From Nitrosomonas communis (GTDB lineage: Bacteria > Pseudomonadota > Gammaproteobacteria > Burkholderiales > Nitrosomonadaceae), in assembly GCF_900114745.1 (NCBI RefSeq), contig NZ_FOUB01000007.1, positions 1-64,000 of the forward strand: a stretch of 64,000 nt of DNA, in the 5' to 3' direction. Below the pieces are notes generated by a model. That model saw nothing but the letters and a program-made list of their open reading frames with translations, did not search any database and was not told the origin of the DNA. Positions 23,025 to 30,446 of this stretch are shown one piece after another; the stretch's first letter is position 1, and each line of letters starts with the position of its first letter. A program made the position numbers and the translations under genes.

Positions 23025-25315
23025 TCGATTTTAACGAAACAACTCTTCCCATCGAAGCGCTAAACGCTGAGCGCGATGAAATTCGCGCGGAGTTGCTAGG
23101 CCAGCTGGAATCGGTGTTATGGGCAATGTTTCCCGCTGGCAAGAAACGCCGGGGAAGATTCTTGACTGGTGATGTGCTGGGCAGCCCTGGCGACAGCCTG
23201 GAAGTCGTGCTCGAAGGCGAGAAGGTCGGCTTGTGGACAGACCGTGCCACGGGTGATGGTGGTGATATCTTCGATCTGATCGCAGCACATCTGGGAGTCA
23301 ACATCATCACTGATTTTCCTCGCGTATTAGCACAGGCAAGTGATCTACTCGGGCATGCTCGTTCAGTGCCATTGCGCAAAGACAAAAAAGAGCCACCCAC
23401 TGACGAACTGGGTCCAGCCACCGCCAAGTGGGATTATCTGGACGCCAATGGCAAACTGATCGCGGTCGTTTATCGTTACGATCCACCTGGAAGAAAGAAG
23501 GAATTCCGTCCTTGGGATGCGAGACGACGCAAGAATGCGCCACCTGAGCCACGTCCACTTTACAATCAGCCAGGCATTCTTGAAGCTGAACAAGTCATTC
23601 TGGTCGAAGGTGAGAAATGTGCACAAGCATTAATCGATATTGGCATAGCCGCGACCACTGCAATGCATGGTGCCAATGCACCGGTGGACAAGACCGATTG
23701 GTCGCCGCTTGCAGGCAAAGCAGTCTTGATTTGGCCAGATAACGATAAACCCGGCTGGAATTATGCTGACCGAGCCGCTCAAGCGATCTTGCAAGCCGGT
23801 GCGCTGTCAGTTGCCATTCTACTGCCACCTGATGATCGCTCCGATGGCTGGGATGCAGCTGATGCAATCGCCGATGGATTCAATATCGAAGATTTTATCA
23901 CCCACGGTCCGCGTATCGCCGTGCAGTCCCCTGAAGAAGAAAATGGTGGCAGTCCCTACCAGAAGGATATCGGCAGAAGTGAAACCTCTGTCTGGGGTAC
24001 TGAAGATGCCTTGGCATTGAATTTTACCCGGCGCTACCAACTCGATTGGCGCTATGTCGCAGCTTGGGGCAAGTGGCTGATGTGGGACGGTCAGCGCTGG
24101 CGCACAGAAGAAACATTGGCAGCCAGTAATCTAATCCGTCATGTTTGTCGCCACGCAGCCGTTCAAGCCAACAGCATCAAGGTTGCTGCAAAGCTTGCTG
24201 CCAGCAGTACGGTAGGCGGTGTCGAACGGCTGGCCCGCACGGATCGCAAGCACGCTGCGACTACCGATGAGTGGGATGCTGATATCTGGTTGCTCAACAC
24301 GCCAGGGGGCATCATCGATTTGCACACCGGCCGGATGCGCGTGCATGATCGCCGTGATCGCATGACCAAGGTCGCAGCGGCTACCCCGCGCGGCAAGTGC
24401 CCGATCTGGCTGAATTTCATCGCACAGGTGACCCAGGGTGACCAACAATACGCTGCCTATCTGCAGCGCTTTGCCGGCTATTGTCTGACCGGCAGCACGC
24501 AAGAGCACGCGCTGTTCTTCCTGTACGGCACCGGCGCCAACGGCAAATCAGTGTTCGTCAATACGCTCTTCACGCTGTTGGGTGACTACGCGGCCAATGC
24601 ACCGATGGACACTTTTATGGAGGCACGAGGCGATCGGCATCCAACCGATCTGGCAGGTCTGCGTGGCGCACGCTTTGTTGGGGCTACCGAGACTGAACAG
24701 GGACGCCGCTGGAATGAATCCAAGATCAAAGAAATCACCGGCGGTGATCGGGTATCCGCACGTTTCATGCGCCAGGATTTCTTCACTTACGTGCCACAGT
24801 TCAAGTTGGTGATCGCCGGCAATCACAAGCCAGCGATCCGCAACATCGATGAGGCAATGCGCCGGCGACTGCATCTTATTCCATTCACGATCACCGTACC
24901 ACCTGAAAAGCGCGATAAGCAGCTACAGGAAAAACTGCTCGTGGAACGCGACGGCATTCTCGCCTGGGCACTGGAAGGATGTCTGGCATGGCAGCAAAAC
25001 GGTCTGACACCGCCCCAATGCGTAGTAGATGCTACGGACGAGTACTTCGACGAGGAAGACACCATCGGCGAATTTCTCGAGGAAGAGTGTCAACAGCATT
25101 CACAAGCCAGGGTAGCCATAGCTGATGTATTCGAGCGCTGGCGACAGCGTGCGGAAAAACGCAGTGAATACATCGGCACCAGTCGCTGGTTGGTGCAACA
25201 GTTGCTTAGGCGTGGTTTTCATCGGGCCCGCACGGCCACTGGCGCTAAGGCACTGATGGGATTATCGCTCAAACCTAGGGATTCCAGTAACCGTTTGCCT
25301 TATTGCGATGACTGA
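23021..25315 (+). CDS. P4/D5-type primase-helicase
   Basis: A 764-residue phage replication protein. The N-terminal third has a zinc-poor primase/toprim-like region (GDGGDIFDLIAAHLG about 84-98, VILVEGEKCAQALIDIG, VLIWPDNDKPG near 245). A D5_N linker follows (WDADIWLLNTPGGIIDLHTG). The C-terminal superfamily-3 helicase has Walker A GTGANGKS at about 502-509, then GARFVGATETEQGRRW, the sensor FKLVIAGNHKP and the arginine finger region EAMRRRLHLIPF. It should open the phage origin and lay primers. A strongly structured 65-base element lies 47 bases after the gene. Confidence 0.93.
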   Translation: MIDFNETTLPIEALNAERDEIRAELLGQLESVLWAMFPAGKKRRGRFLTGDVLGSPGDSLEVVLEGEKVGLWTDRATGDGGDIFDLIAAHLGVNIITDFPRVLAQASDLLGHARSVPLRKDKKEPPTDELGPATAKWDYLDANGKLIAVVYRYDPPGRKKEFRPWDARRRKNAPPEPRPLYNQPGILEAEQVILVEGEKCAQALIDIGIAATTAMHGANAPVDKTDWSPLAGKAVLIWPDNDKPGWNYADRAAQAILQAGALSVAILLPPDDRSDGWDAADAIADGFNIEDFITHGPRIAVQSPEEENGGSPYQKDIGRSETSVWGTEDALALNFTRRYQLDWRYVAAWGKWLMWDGQRWRTEETLAASNLIRHVCRHAAVQANSIKVAAKLAASSTVGGVERLARTDRKHAATTDEWDADIWLLNTPGGIIDLHTGRMRVHDRRDRMTKVAAATPRGKCPIWLNFIAQVTQGDQQYAAYLQRFAGYCLTGSTQEHALFFLYGTGANGKSVFVNTLFTLLGDYAANAPMDTFMEARGDRHPTDLAGLRGARFVGATETEQGRRWNESKIKEITGGDRVSARFMRQDFFTYVPQFKLVIAGNHKPAIRNIDEAMRRRLHLIPFTITVPPEKRDKQLQEKLLVERDGILAWALEGCLAWQQNGLTPPQCVVDATDEYFDEEDTIGEFLEEECQQHSQARVAIADVFERWRQRAEKRSEYIGTSRWLVQQLLRRGFHRARTATGAKALMGLSLKPRDSSNRLPYCDD

Positions 25316-25362
25316 GCTGAGACTTTATAAAAGTATTTGATTTTTAAGATATTTGACTAATG

Positions 25363-25427
25363 CTGACTGAGCCATGGATTTACCCCTTACGCGCGGGCGT
25401 GAAAGAAGTTATCCATGGGACAGTCAG
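25363..25427 (+). promoter_or_regulatory. Long structured element upstream of the resolvase gene
   Basis: CTGACTG-AG-CCATGGAT (25363-25379) pairs with ATCCATGG-GA-CAGTCAG (25411-25427): seven pairs, an AG/GA tandem mismatch, then eight pairs. The enclosed loop holds a second hairpin (CTTACGC, four-base loop GCGG, GCGT, bulged GA, AAG at 25386-25405). It ends about 12 bases before the GAAGGAG of the next gene. It could be a structured RNA leader or part of a replication origin next to the primase gene. Confidence 0.6.
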
Positions 25428-25453
25428 ATTCAGTCAAGAAGGAGATTTTGATC

Positions 25454-25921
25454 ATGACAGCAGCACTTCTCGCCCTTGATTTGGGCACTCACACTGGCTG
25501 GGCATTAGCCAGCCGCGACGGCATCATCACGAGCGGCACCGAGCAGTTCAAACCGCAACGTTTCGAAGGAGGCGGCATGCGCTACCTCCGGTTCAAGCGT
25601 TGGCTGACAGAACTCAAGGGATGCCACGATGGCATCGACGCTGTGTTCATGGAAGAGGTACGACGACATGTAGGGGTGGACGCCGCACACGCCTATGGCG
25701 GTTTCTTGGCAACACTCACGGCGTGGTGTGAGCATCACAACATTCCATATCAAGGTGTGCCGGTGGGTACGATCAAGAAGCATGTTACGGGCAAGGGCAA
25801 TGCATGCAAGGACGAGATGATTTCTTCCATCCGTAAACTTGGTCACACCCCTGTTGATGATAACGAAGCCGATGCACTGTCACTGCTGTATTGGGCTTTG
25901 GAACATGGAGATATCAAATGA
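25454..25921 (+). CDS. RuvC-like Holliday-junction resolvase
   Basis: A 155-residue RNase-H-fold nuclease of the phage RuvC type: LLALDLGTHTGWAL with the first catalytic aspartate at about residue 7, the glutamates in FMEEVRRH near 65 and the acidic C-terminal pair in DDNEADALSLLYW near 138. It would cut branched DNA before packaging. The start at 25454 follows GAAGGAGATTTTGATC; an ATG 39 bases upstream overlaps the structured element and lacks a good site. It overlaps the antirepressor gene by four bases. Confidence 0.85.
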   Translation: MTAALLALDLGTHTGWALASRDGIITSGTEQFKPQRFEGGGMRYLRFKRWLTELKGCHDGIDAVFMEEVRRHVGVDAAHAYGGFLATLTAWCEHHNIPYQGVPVGTIKKHVTGKGNACKDEMISSIRKLGHTPVDDNEADALSLLYWALEHGDIK

Positions 25922-26463
25922 ACACTACCACATTGATCCCTGTGATCTCTGGAGCGATAAATGGTGAAACCGTGCAATTAGTCGATGCCAGGTTGCTACA
26001 TCAATACCTTGAAGTTAGGCGAGATTTCTCAAACTGGATCAAGGGACGTATCGATGAATACGGCTTTGCTAAGGATGAAGATTTTCTCGTACTTGATTCG
26101 CCAAATTCGGCGAATCAAAAATCACATGGGGGCGATCGCCGCAGCAAGGATTACTTGCTGACACTCGACATGGCAAAAGAACTAGCGATGGTCGAGCGCA
26201 CGCCTCGGGGACGGCAGGTGCGACGTTACTTCATCGAATGCGAACAACAATTGCGGCAGATGAAACAGAAGACCCTATCCATGACGCGTCCAAGCGCCTC
26301 TATCAGACTCACACGTGCTGAACGGCAGGCGATCAATCGTCAAGCATGGGCTGAAGTGACAAAGGACGCACAGGCCGCTTTTAACGCCAAGCGTGAAGCT
26401 TTGATTCGCCAGATGGAACAAAGATCAGATTGTGCGCTAACTGATAAGGGAGATGTGATATGA
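25918..26463 (+). CDS. AntA/AntB antirepressor
   Basis: A 181-residue protein with the AntA/AntB domain at the N-terminus: VDARLLHQYLEVRRDFSNWI, GRIDEYGFAKDEDFLVLD, then DYLLTLDMAKELAMVERTPR and GRQVRRYFIECEQQL. The C-terminal tail is a charged helix. These proteins antagonise phage repressors. It is the second antirepressor of the phage, unrelated in family to the Bro-N protein at 19126. ATGA overlaps at both ends show tight coupling. Confidence 0.88.
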   Translation: MNTTTLIPVISGAINGETVQLVDARLLHQYLEVRRDFSNWIKGRIDEYGFAKDEDFLVLDSPNSANQKSHGGDRRSKDYLLTLDMAKELAMVERTPRGRQVRRYFIECEQQLRQMKQKTLSMTRPSASIRLTRAERQAINRQAWAEVTKDAQAAFNAKREALIRQMEQRSDCALTDKGDVI

Positions 26464-26669
26464 AGCTTACACAACAACACTATCGCTGCCCCCTCGGTCG
26501 TCTACAACCACAAGTGACTGACCTGGAAGCAATCAAGCAAAACGGCTGGCGTGAGCAGCACATCCTCGTGGTGTCAGCAGATGACGATCGCCTCGACTGG
26601 ATGGAACGCGAATTGCTCAAGCGCATTGGCGAGCGCTTGTACGGTGAGAAAGGAGCACGTCATGGTTAA
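26460..26669 (+). CDS. Small phage protein of unknown function
   Basis: A 69-residue protein (MKLTQQHYRCPLGRLQPQVT) with an amphipathic C-terminal helix (DWMERELLKRIGERLYG). GGGAGATGTGATATG gives the start, and it overlaps the antirepressor by four bases and the DUF6362 gene by eight. No family recognised. Confidence 0.6.
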   Translation: MKLTQQHYRCPLGRLQPQVTDLEAIKQNGWREQHILVVSADDDRLDWMERELLKRIGERLYGEKGARHG

Positions 26670-27093
26670 ATGGACAGCTGAGCTCGTTGCAGAACGTTTC
26701 TCGGAGGCAGTTCAAACAGCAGATCGTCTTCCGCCGGTACGCGTTCAAGGTTACTTCAACTGCTGGCCAGACATTCAACGCATGGCGTGGGAGAAGCTGG
26801 GTGCTGAGCCGCGGGTGTACCGCTTCCCACCCGAGCCAGCTGCGATCGACCGCATGCATGAAACTATGCGCTGGGTGCAGTGGCTGGAGATAGAGCAACG
26901 GCACTTGGTGTGGATGCGCGCCAAGCGCTATAGCTGGCGAGACATCACGATCCACTTTGCTTGCGACCGTACCACGGCATGGCGACGCTGGCAGAAAGCC
27001 TTGGAGGTCGTTGCAACTCGACTTAATCAGGAATGCTTGTCAGGTTCTGCTGTAGCTTCTTCTACCATCTCACGCGGAAACAGTACGACATGA
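26662..27093 (+). CDS. DUF6362-like phage protein
   Basis: A 143-residue protein. Features: WTAELVAERFSEAVQTADRL (about 4-23), then GYFNCWPDIQRMAWEKLG, a WLEIEQRHLVWMRAKRYSW segment and a helix-turn-helix (ITIHFACDRTTAWRRWQKAL, about 98-117). The family is annotated DUF6362 and is common just upstream of phage packaging genes, which suggests a late-gene regulator. AAAGGAGCACGTC precedes the ATG. It is the last gene before the candidate cos region. Confidence 0.7.
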   Translation: MVKWTAELVAERFSEAVQTADRLPPVRVQGYFNCWPDIQRMAWEKLGAEPRVYRFPPEPAAIDRMHETMRWVQWLEIEQRHLVWMRAKRYSWRDITIHFACDRTTAWRRWQKALEVVATRLNQECLSGSAVASSTISRGNSTT

Positions 27094-27287
27094 GGAGGTT
27101 TCAGCTTGTTCTTAAAACTTCCAAATTCCTGGGTCATGGGGAGTAATGTTTGCCGCGTTTGTCCCTGTTTTACTGCATTTGTCCTTTCGGTAAGCAATTG
27201 ATTGTGCAACAAAAAGGAAGAAATCATGTATTATTTCACCTATCTTCTGAACAGAAACACAATCAACAAGCCCTTAGGGGATTTGAT

Positions 27288-27350
27288 GGGTCCTTCCTGC
27301 CCAGGATGGCATGCGGGGGGCGCGCGCCCGACATCGCGCTAGCGACAGAG
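27288..27350 (+). other. Candidate phage cohesive-end (cos) core
   Basis: GGGTCCTTCCTGC is followed by a GC-rich core with a 12-base palindrome GGGCGCGCGCCC (27318-27329) and an eight-base palindrome CGCTAGCG (27337-27344). The head genes are of lambda type (gpA-like terminase, gpW, gpB portal), a group that packages from cos sites, and cos should lie near the small terminase gene. A GGTCCTTTCC-like word also lies next to cos in lambda. The distance to the terminase genes (2.6 kb) is larger than in lambda, so this is a candidate only. Confidence 0.35.
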
Positions 27351-27361
27351 CAAAAAATCAG

Positions 27362-27384
27362 GTTACCAGAGTTACCAGTTACCA
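27362..27384 (+). repeat. Three GTTACCA repeats
   Basis: GTTACCA occurs at 27362, 27371 and 27378, the last two directly abutting. The cluster lies between the GC-rich core and the methyltransferase gene. Repeated words next to cos bind the small terminase subunit in lambda-like phages, so these may be its sites. Confidence 0.45.
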
Positions 27385-27393
27385 CCCCATACC

Positions 27394-27418
27394 AACCCGT
27401 CCACGTGACGGGTTTTTT
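27394..27418 (+). terminator. Intrinsic terminator directly before the methyltransferase gene
   Basis: AACCCGTC and GACGGGTT form a perfect eight-pair stem with loop CACGT, followed by TTTT. It ends six bases before the methyltransferase start codon, leaving no room for a normal ribosome binding site. It probably ends the early transcript; the odd position may also allow attenuation. Confidence 0.82.
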
Positions 27419-27424
27419 ATTGCC

Positions 27425-28675
27425 ATGCAAAACCTACACATCGAATACCGCCCAATCGAATCGCTCGTGCCTTATATCAATAACGCCCGTACCCATTCCG
27501 ATGAACAGGTCGCGCAAATTGCCGCGTCGATGATAGAATTTGGTTGGACATCACCACTCCTGGTCGACGGTCACAACGGTCTCATCGCCGGCCACGGCAG
27601 ACTGCTCGCTGCACGTAAACTCGGCATGGATACTGTGCCAGTGATCGAACTGGCTCACCTCTCCCCTACTCAGAAGCGCGCATACATTCTGGCGGACAAT
27701 CGCCTAGCCGAGAATGCTGGTTGGAATAAAGAACTACTGACCTTGGAGGTTGCTGATCTCAATTCAACCGGATTCGATCTGGATCTGCTGGGTTTCAGTA
27801 GTGATGAGCTTGATGAGCTACTGTCTCCAGAAGATCAGACAGGCCTGACCGATGAGAATGCGGTACCTGAGCCTACCGAGCATCCTGTATCCCGCATGGG
27901 CGATGTGTGGCTGATGGGAAACCACCGCCTGCTCTGTGGCGATGCAACTGACGCCGAGAATTACCAACTGCTGCTTGGGAACGAGTTGGCAGACATGACC
28001 TTTTGCGATCCACCTTATGGGGTCAATTATGCCAACAGCGCAAAAGACAAACTGCGCGGCAAACATCGCCCGATTTTGAATGACAATCTCGGTGGTGAGT
28101 TTAAACCTTTTCTCGAAGCCGCTTGCAGTAACATACTCTCGGTTACCAAGGGGGCGGTTTACATCGCCATGAGTTCGTCAGAGCTCGACACGCTGCAAGC
28201 CGCTTTCCGGTCCGCGGGTGGCAAGTGGTCGACTTTCATCATCTGGGCCAAGAACACTTTTACGCTCGGTCGTTCTGACTACCAGCGCCAATATGAACCT
28301 ATCCTGTACGGCTGGCGCGAAGGTGCTGACCATTTCTGGTGCGGCGCACGCGATCAAGGAGACGTATGGCACATCAACAAGCCGACCAAGAACGATCTGC
28401 ATCCCACCATGAAGCCAGTGGAACTGGTGGAACGCGCCATCGTCAATTCGAGCAAAAGTCGCGACATCGTGCTCGATCCGTTTGGTGGTTCAGGAACAAC
28501 GCTGATCGCCGCTGAGAAATCGGGACGTCAGGCACGGCTGATGGAACTCGATCCGAAGTATGTGGATGTGATTGTGAGACGCTGGGAGTCGTTTACGGGC
28601 AAACAAGCCATCCTGGCTGGATGCGAACAAACATTTGCTGAAGTGGCTTCGGAGCGTCAAGAGATATCAGCGTAA
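27425..28675 (+). CDS. ParB-domain / DNA adenine or cytosine-N4 methyltransferase fusion
   Basis: A 416-residue phage modification enzyme. The N-terminal ParB-like nuclease fold (VPYINNARTHSDEQVAQIAA, GHGRLLAARKLGMDTVPVIE, about 15-75) is followed by a beta-class methyltransferase: catalytic motif IV DPPYGVNY at about 195-202 and SAM-binding motif I LDPFGGSGTT at about 350-359, in the IV-before-I order of the beta class. The DPPY motif allows N6-adenine or N4-cytosine products. Such fusions protect phage DNA from restriction or mark it for packaging. The ATG at 27425 has only TTATTGCC upstream; an earlier start would run through the terminator. Confidence 0.9.
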   Translation: MQNLHIEYRPIESLVPYINNARTHSDEQVAQIAASMIEFGWTSPLLVDGHNGLIAGHGRLLAARKLGMDTVPVIELAHLSPTQKRAYILADNRLAENAGWNKELLTLEVADLNSTGFDLDLLGFSSDELDELLSPEDQTGLTDENAVPEPTEHPVSRMGDVWLMGNHRLLCGDATDAENYQLLLGNELADMTFCDPPYGVNYANSAKDKLRGKHRPILNDNLGGEFKPFLEAACSNILSVTKGAVYIAMSSSELDTLQAAFRSAGGKWSTFIIWAKNTFTLGRSDYQRQYEPILYGWREGADHFWCGARDQGDVWHINKPTKNDLHPTMKPVELVERAIVNSSKSRDIVLDPFGGSGTTLIAAEKSGRQARLMELDPKYVDVIVRRWESFTGKQAILAGCEQTFAEVASERQEISA

Positions 28676-28736
28676 ATTAAAAGCCAAGACTGAAGATCAG
28701 GCATGCAACAATTAAGAGTGTGGGTAACACCGTGAT

Positions 28737-28764
28737 GTGACAACAAAGTCTAAACGGTTATACT
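28737..28764 (+). promoter_or_regulatory. Predicted promoter for the HU gene
   Basis: GTGACA (-35) and TATACT (-10) are 16 bases apart, each differing from consensus at one position. The start codon follows 34 bases after the -10 element, with AGGAG in between. Confidence 0.6.
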
Positions 28765-28798
28765 GCAAGCTTCTCAACCAACAGGAGTATCTCAAGCG

Positions 28799-29077
28799 AT
28801 GAACAAGACCGAACTGATTGAGCAGATTGCTAAACGCGCCAACTTAACCAAAGCAGATGCGGGCCGTGCCTTGAACGCCGCACTTGATACCATCATTGAA
28901 ACCGTGAGAGAGGGGGGTAATGTGGCTTTACCTGGTTTTGGTTCGTTCAAAACAGCTCAACGCGCTGCCCGAGAGGGCAAGAACCCCAGGACAGGCGAGA
29001 AACTCTCGATCGCTGCGACAACCGTGCCGAGATTCGCTGCCGGTGCAACCTTCAAGAGCGCGGTTGCCAAAAAATAG
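28799..29077 (+). CDS. HU-family nucleoid-associated DNA-bending protein
   Basis: A 92-residue HU/IHF-family protein. The N-terminal helices (MNKTELIEQIAKRANLTKAD) and the signature VALPGFGSFKTAQRAAREGK NPRTGE region (about 41-66) are complete, including the proline of the DNA-intercalating arm (NPRTG). It is in the HU-beta rather than IHF style. In a phage it may help packaging, recombination or transcription near cos. It has its own predicted promoter and ribosome binding site and is followed by a hairpin shared with the convergent DUF3489 gene. Confidence 0.92.
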   Translation: MNKTELIEQIAKRANLTKADAGRALNAALDTIIETVREGGNVALPGFGSFKTAQRAAREGKNPRTGEKLSIAATTVPRFAAGATFKSAVAKK

Positions 29078-29102
29078 CCGAGTTAAAACCAAAATCTACA
29101 CG

Positions 29103-29120
29103 GAGCGGCATCTGCCGCTC
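29103..29120. terminator. Hairpin between convergent HU and DUF3489 genes
   Basis: GAGCGGC, loop ATCT, GCCGCTC form a strong seven-pair hairpin between the two convergent stop codons. There is no long T-run on either strand, so it may block rather than fully terminate transcription. Confidence 0.45.
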
Positions 29121-29134
29121 TTGGCATGGGTCAC

Positions 29135-29620
29135 TTACGTTATGCGATATACTCGCTCACTTGCCTCTGCTTTTTCAGAGGTGATAGTCAGTCCGAGCTT
29201 TTTCTTTAGCGTCCCAGCTAGAGCCCCTCTCACCGTGTGCGCTTGCCATCCTGTCATCTCACAAAGCTGATCGATGGTTGTGCCTTCAGGACGCTTAAGC
29301 ATGGCAATCATCTGTGCTCGCTTGCTATTGTCGCGCGAGCGAGGTTTATGGGGTTGAGTGGCTTTTGTTTCTTTAACCGAATCCGATGCTGCAGGGGTAA
29401 ACGATGCTCGACGCGGCAATCCCAAGGCTTGATAGCCTTGTTCTGAAACAAACCAATCAGTTTTATCAATGGTAATCAAACCGCGGTTAAACATGCTCTC
29501 GATCACTTTCGATCTAGCTCCACCCTTGAGGTTATCGGGAAACCAGATCAGTTTGCCGTCCGTATGTGCGGCAGCATGGCTAATAATTTGTTGTTGTGCG
29601 GGACTCAGCTTGATGGTCAT
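29135..29620 (-). CDS. DUF3489 protein
   Basis: A 161-residue protein with a C-terminal DUF3489 domain: SKRAQMIAMLKRPEGTTIDQ, LCEMTGWQAHTVRGALAGTL, KKKLGLTITSEKAE (about 98-150). This is a winged-helix-like module found in phages and mobile elements. The N-terminal part (LSPAQQQIISHAAAHTDGKL) resembles another helix-turn-helix. It is transcribed against the phage late genes, with the small DUF6900-like gene just upstream on the same strand (12-base gap), so these two are probably expressed in the lysogen. Function unknown; a regulator is likely. Confidence 0.85.
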   Translation of the reverse strand: MTIKLSPAQQQIISHAAAHTDGKLIWFPDNLKGGARSKVIESMFNRGLITIDKTDWFVSEQGYQALGLPRRASFTPAASDSVKETKATQPHKPRSRDNSKRAQMIAMLKRPEGTTIDQLCEMTGWQAHTVRGALAGTLKKKLGLTITSEKAEASERVYRIT

Positions 29621-29632
29621 GTAGCTTTCTCC

Positions 29633-29830
29633 TTAAACATTATGAATCTTTGCAGCCTGCTCGAAGCCAACCCAGGCACCGTTCTGATCCAGGCCACGTG
29701 AGGCTAATTCTTCGCGTGCCAGGCGGTTCAGATCCAATTCACCGCGTGCCGCCGCAACGAGCACCTTGGTCAATGCAGTCTGGATAAAACCAATTTCATC
29801 GATCGTATAACCGTTGGTGGTGTAGCTCAT
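29633..29830 (-). CDS. Small DUF6900-like protein
   Basis: A 65-residue protein beginning MSYTTNGYTIDEIGFIQTAL and containing LDLNRLAREELASRGLDQNG, AWVGFEQA. Proteins like this, annotated DUF6900, are found next to DUF3489 genes on mobile elements. CAGGAG lies upstream (upper strand CTCCTG at about 29835). It heads the two-gene minus-strand unit with DUF3489. Function unknown. Confidence 0.7.
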   Translation of the reverse strand: MSYTTNGYTIDEIGFIQTALTKVLVAAARGELDLNRLAREELASRGLDQNGAWVGFEQAAKIHNV

Positions 29831-29933
29831 TTTTTCTCCTGCTATTTATTAATGACGGTGCTATGAACGCTTCACTTGAGCAAAAAGACAAGCAGAACAT
29901 GCACTTTCTTCAATCAAATGATTGATTATGATC

Positions 29934-30446
29934 ATGGGGTTATCGATTCGCGCCTACGCTCGTCATCGCGGTGTTTCCCATGTTGCCGTGATCAAAGCAG
30001 TCGAAGCTGGACGGATTACGCAACAAGCCGATGGCACTATTAATCCTGAGCAGGCAGACCGAGAGTGGGAGCAGAACACCGCCTCTCCACGCAAGAAGAA
30101 TTTCATGCAAAATCACACAGCCGCAGAGTCGATTTCCTCAACGAGTTCTGCTAATGGCACCTCGCTATTGCAAGCGCGCACGGTCAATGAAGTGGTCAAA
30201 GCGCAGACGAACAAAGTACGCCTCGCCCAACTCAAGGGCGAACTCGTCGATCGACCACAGGCCATTGCGCATGTATTCCAGCTGGCTCGTACGGAGCGCG
30301 ATGCTTGGCTCAATTGGCCCGCGCGCATCTCGGCGCAACTCGCCGCCAAACTCGACGTCGATCCGCATGCGATGCACGTCGCGTTGGAAGCCGCCGTGCG
30401 TGAGCATCTACAGGAACTCGGTGAACTGCGCCCCAGGATAGATTGA
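29934..30446 (+). CDS. Terminase small subunit (Nu1-like)
   Basis: A protein of about 170 residues with an N-terminal DNA-binding winged helix (GLSIRAYARHRGVSHVAVIK, then EAGRITQQADGTINPEQADR) and a helical C-terminus (LARTERDAWLNWPARISAQLA, AALEAAVREHLQELGEL) that would bind the large subunit. This is the Nu1 layout of cos-packaging phages. The start is uncertain: in-frame ATGs at 29928 and 29934 and a TTG at 29922 all lack a strong ribosome binding site. The stop codon overlaps the start of the large subunit (TGATG). Confidence 0.8.
   Translation: MGLSIRAYARHRGVSHVAVIKAVEAGRITQQADGTINPEQADREWEQNTASPRKKNFMQNHTAAESISSTSSANGTSLLQARTVNEVVKAQTNKVRLAQLKGELVDRPQAIAHVFQLARTERDAWLNWPARISAQLAAKLDVDPHAMHVALEAAVREHLQELGELRPRID

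Larger units (their letters stand above)
27094..27424. other. Intergenic region with candidate cos features
   Basis: About 330 bases between the early and packaging genes. It holds the GC-rich palindromes and GTTACCA repeats described separately and the terminator at 27394-27418. A 38-codon frame starting near 27226 (AAGGAAGAAATC before ATG, protein MYYFTYLLNRNTINKPLGDL...) is possible but runs through the GC-rich core, so I do not call it. Confidence 0.6.
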
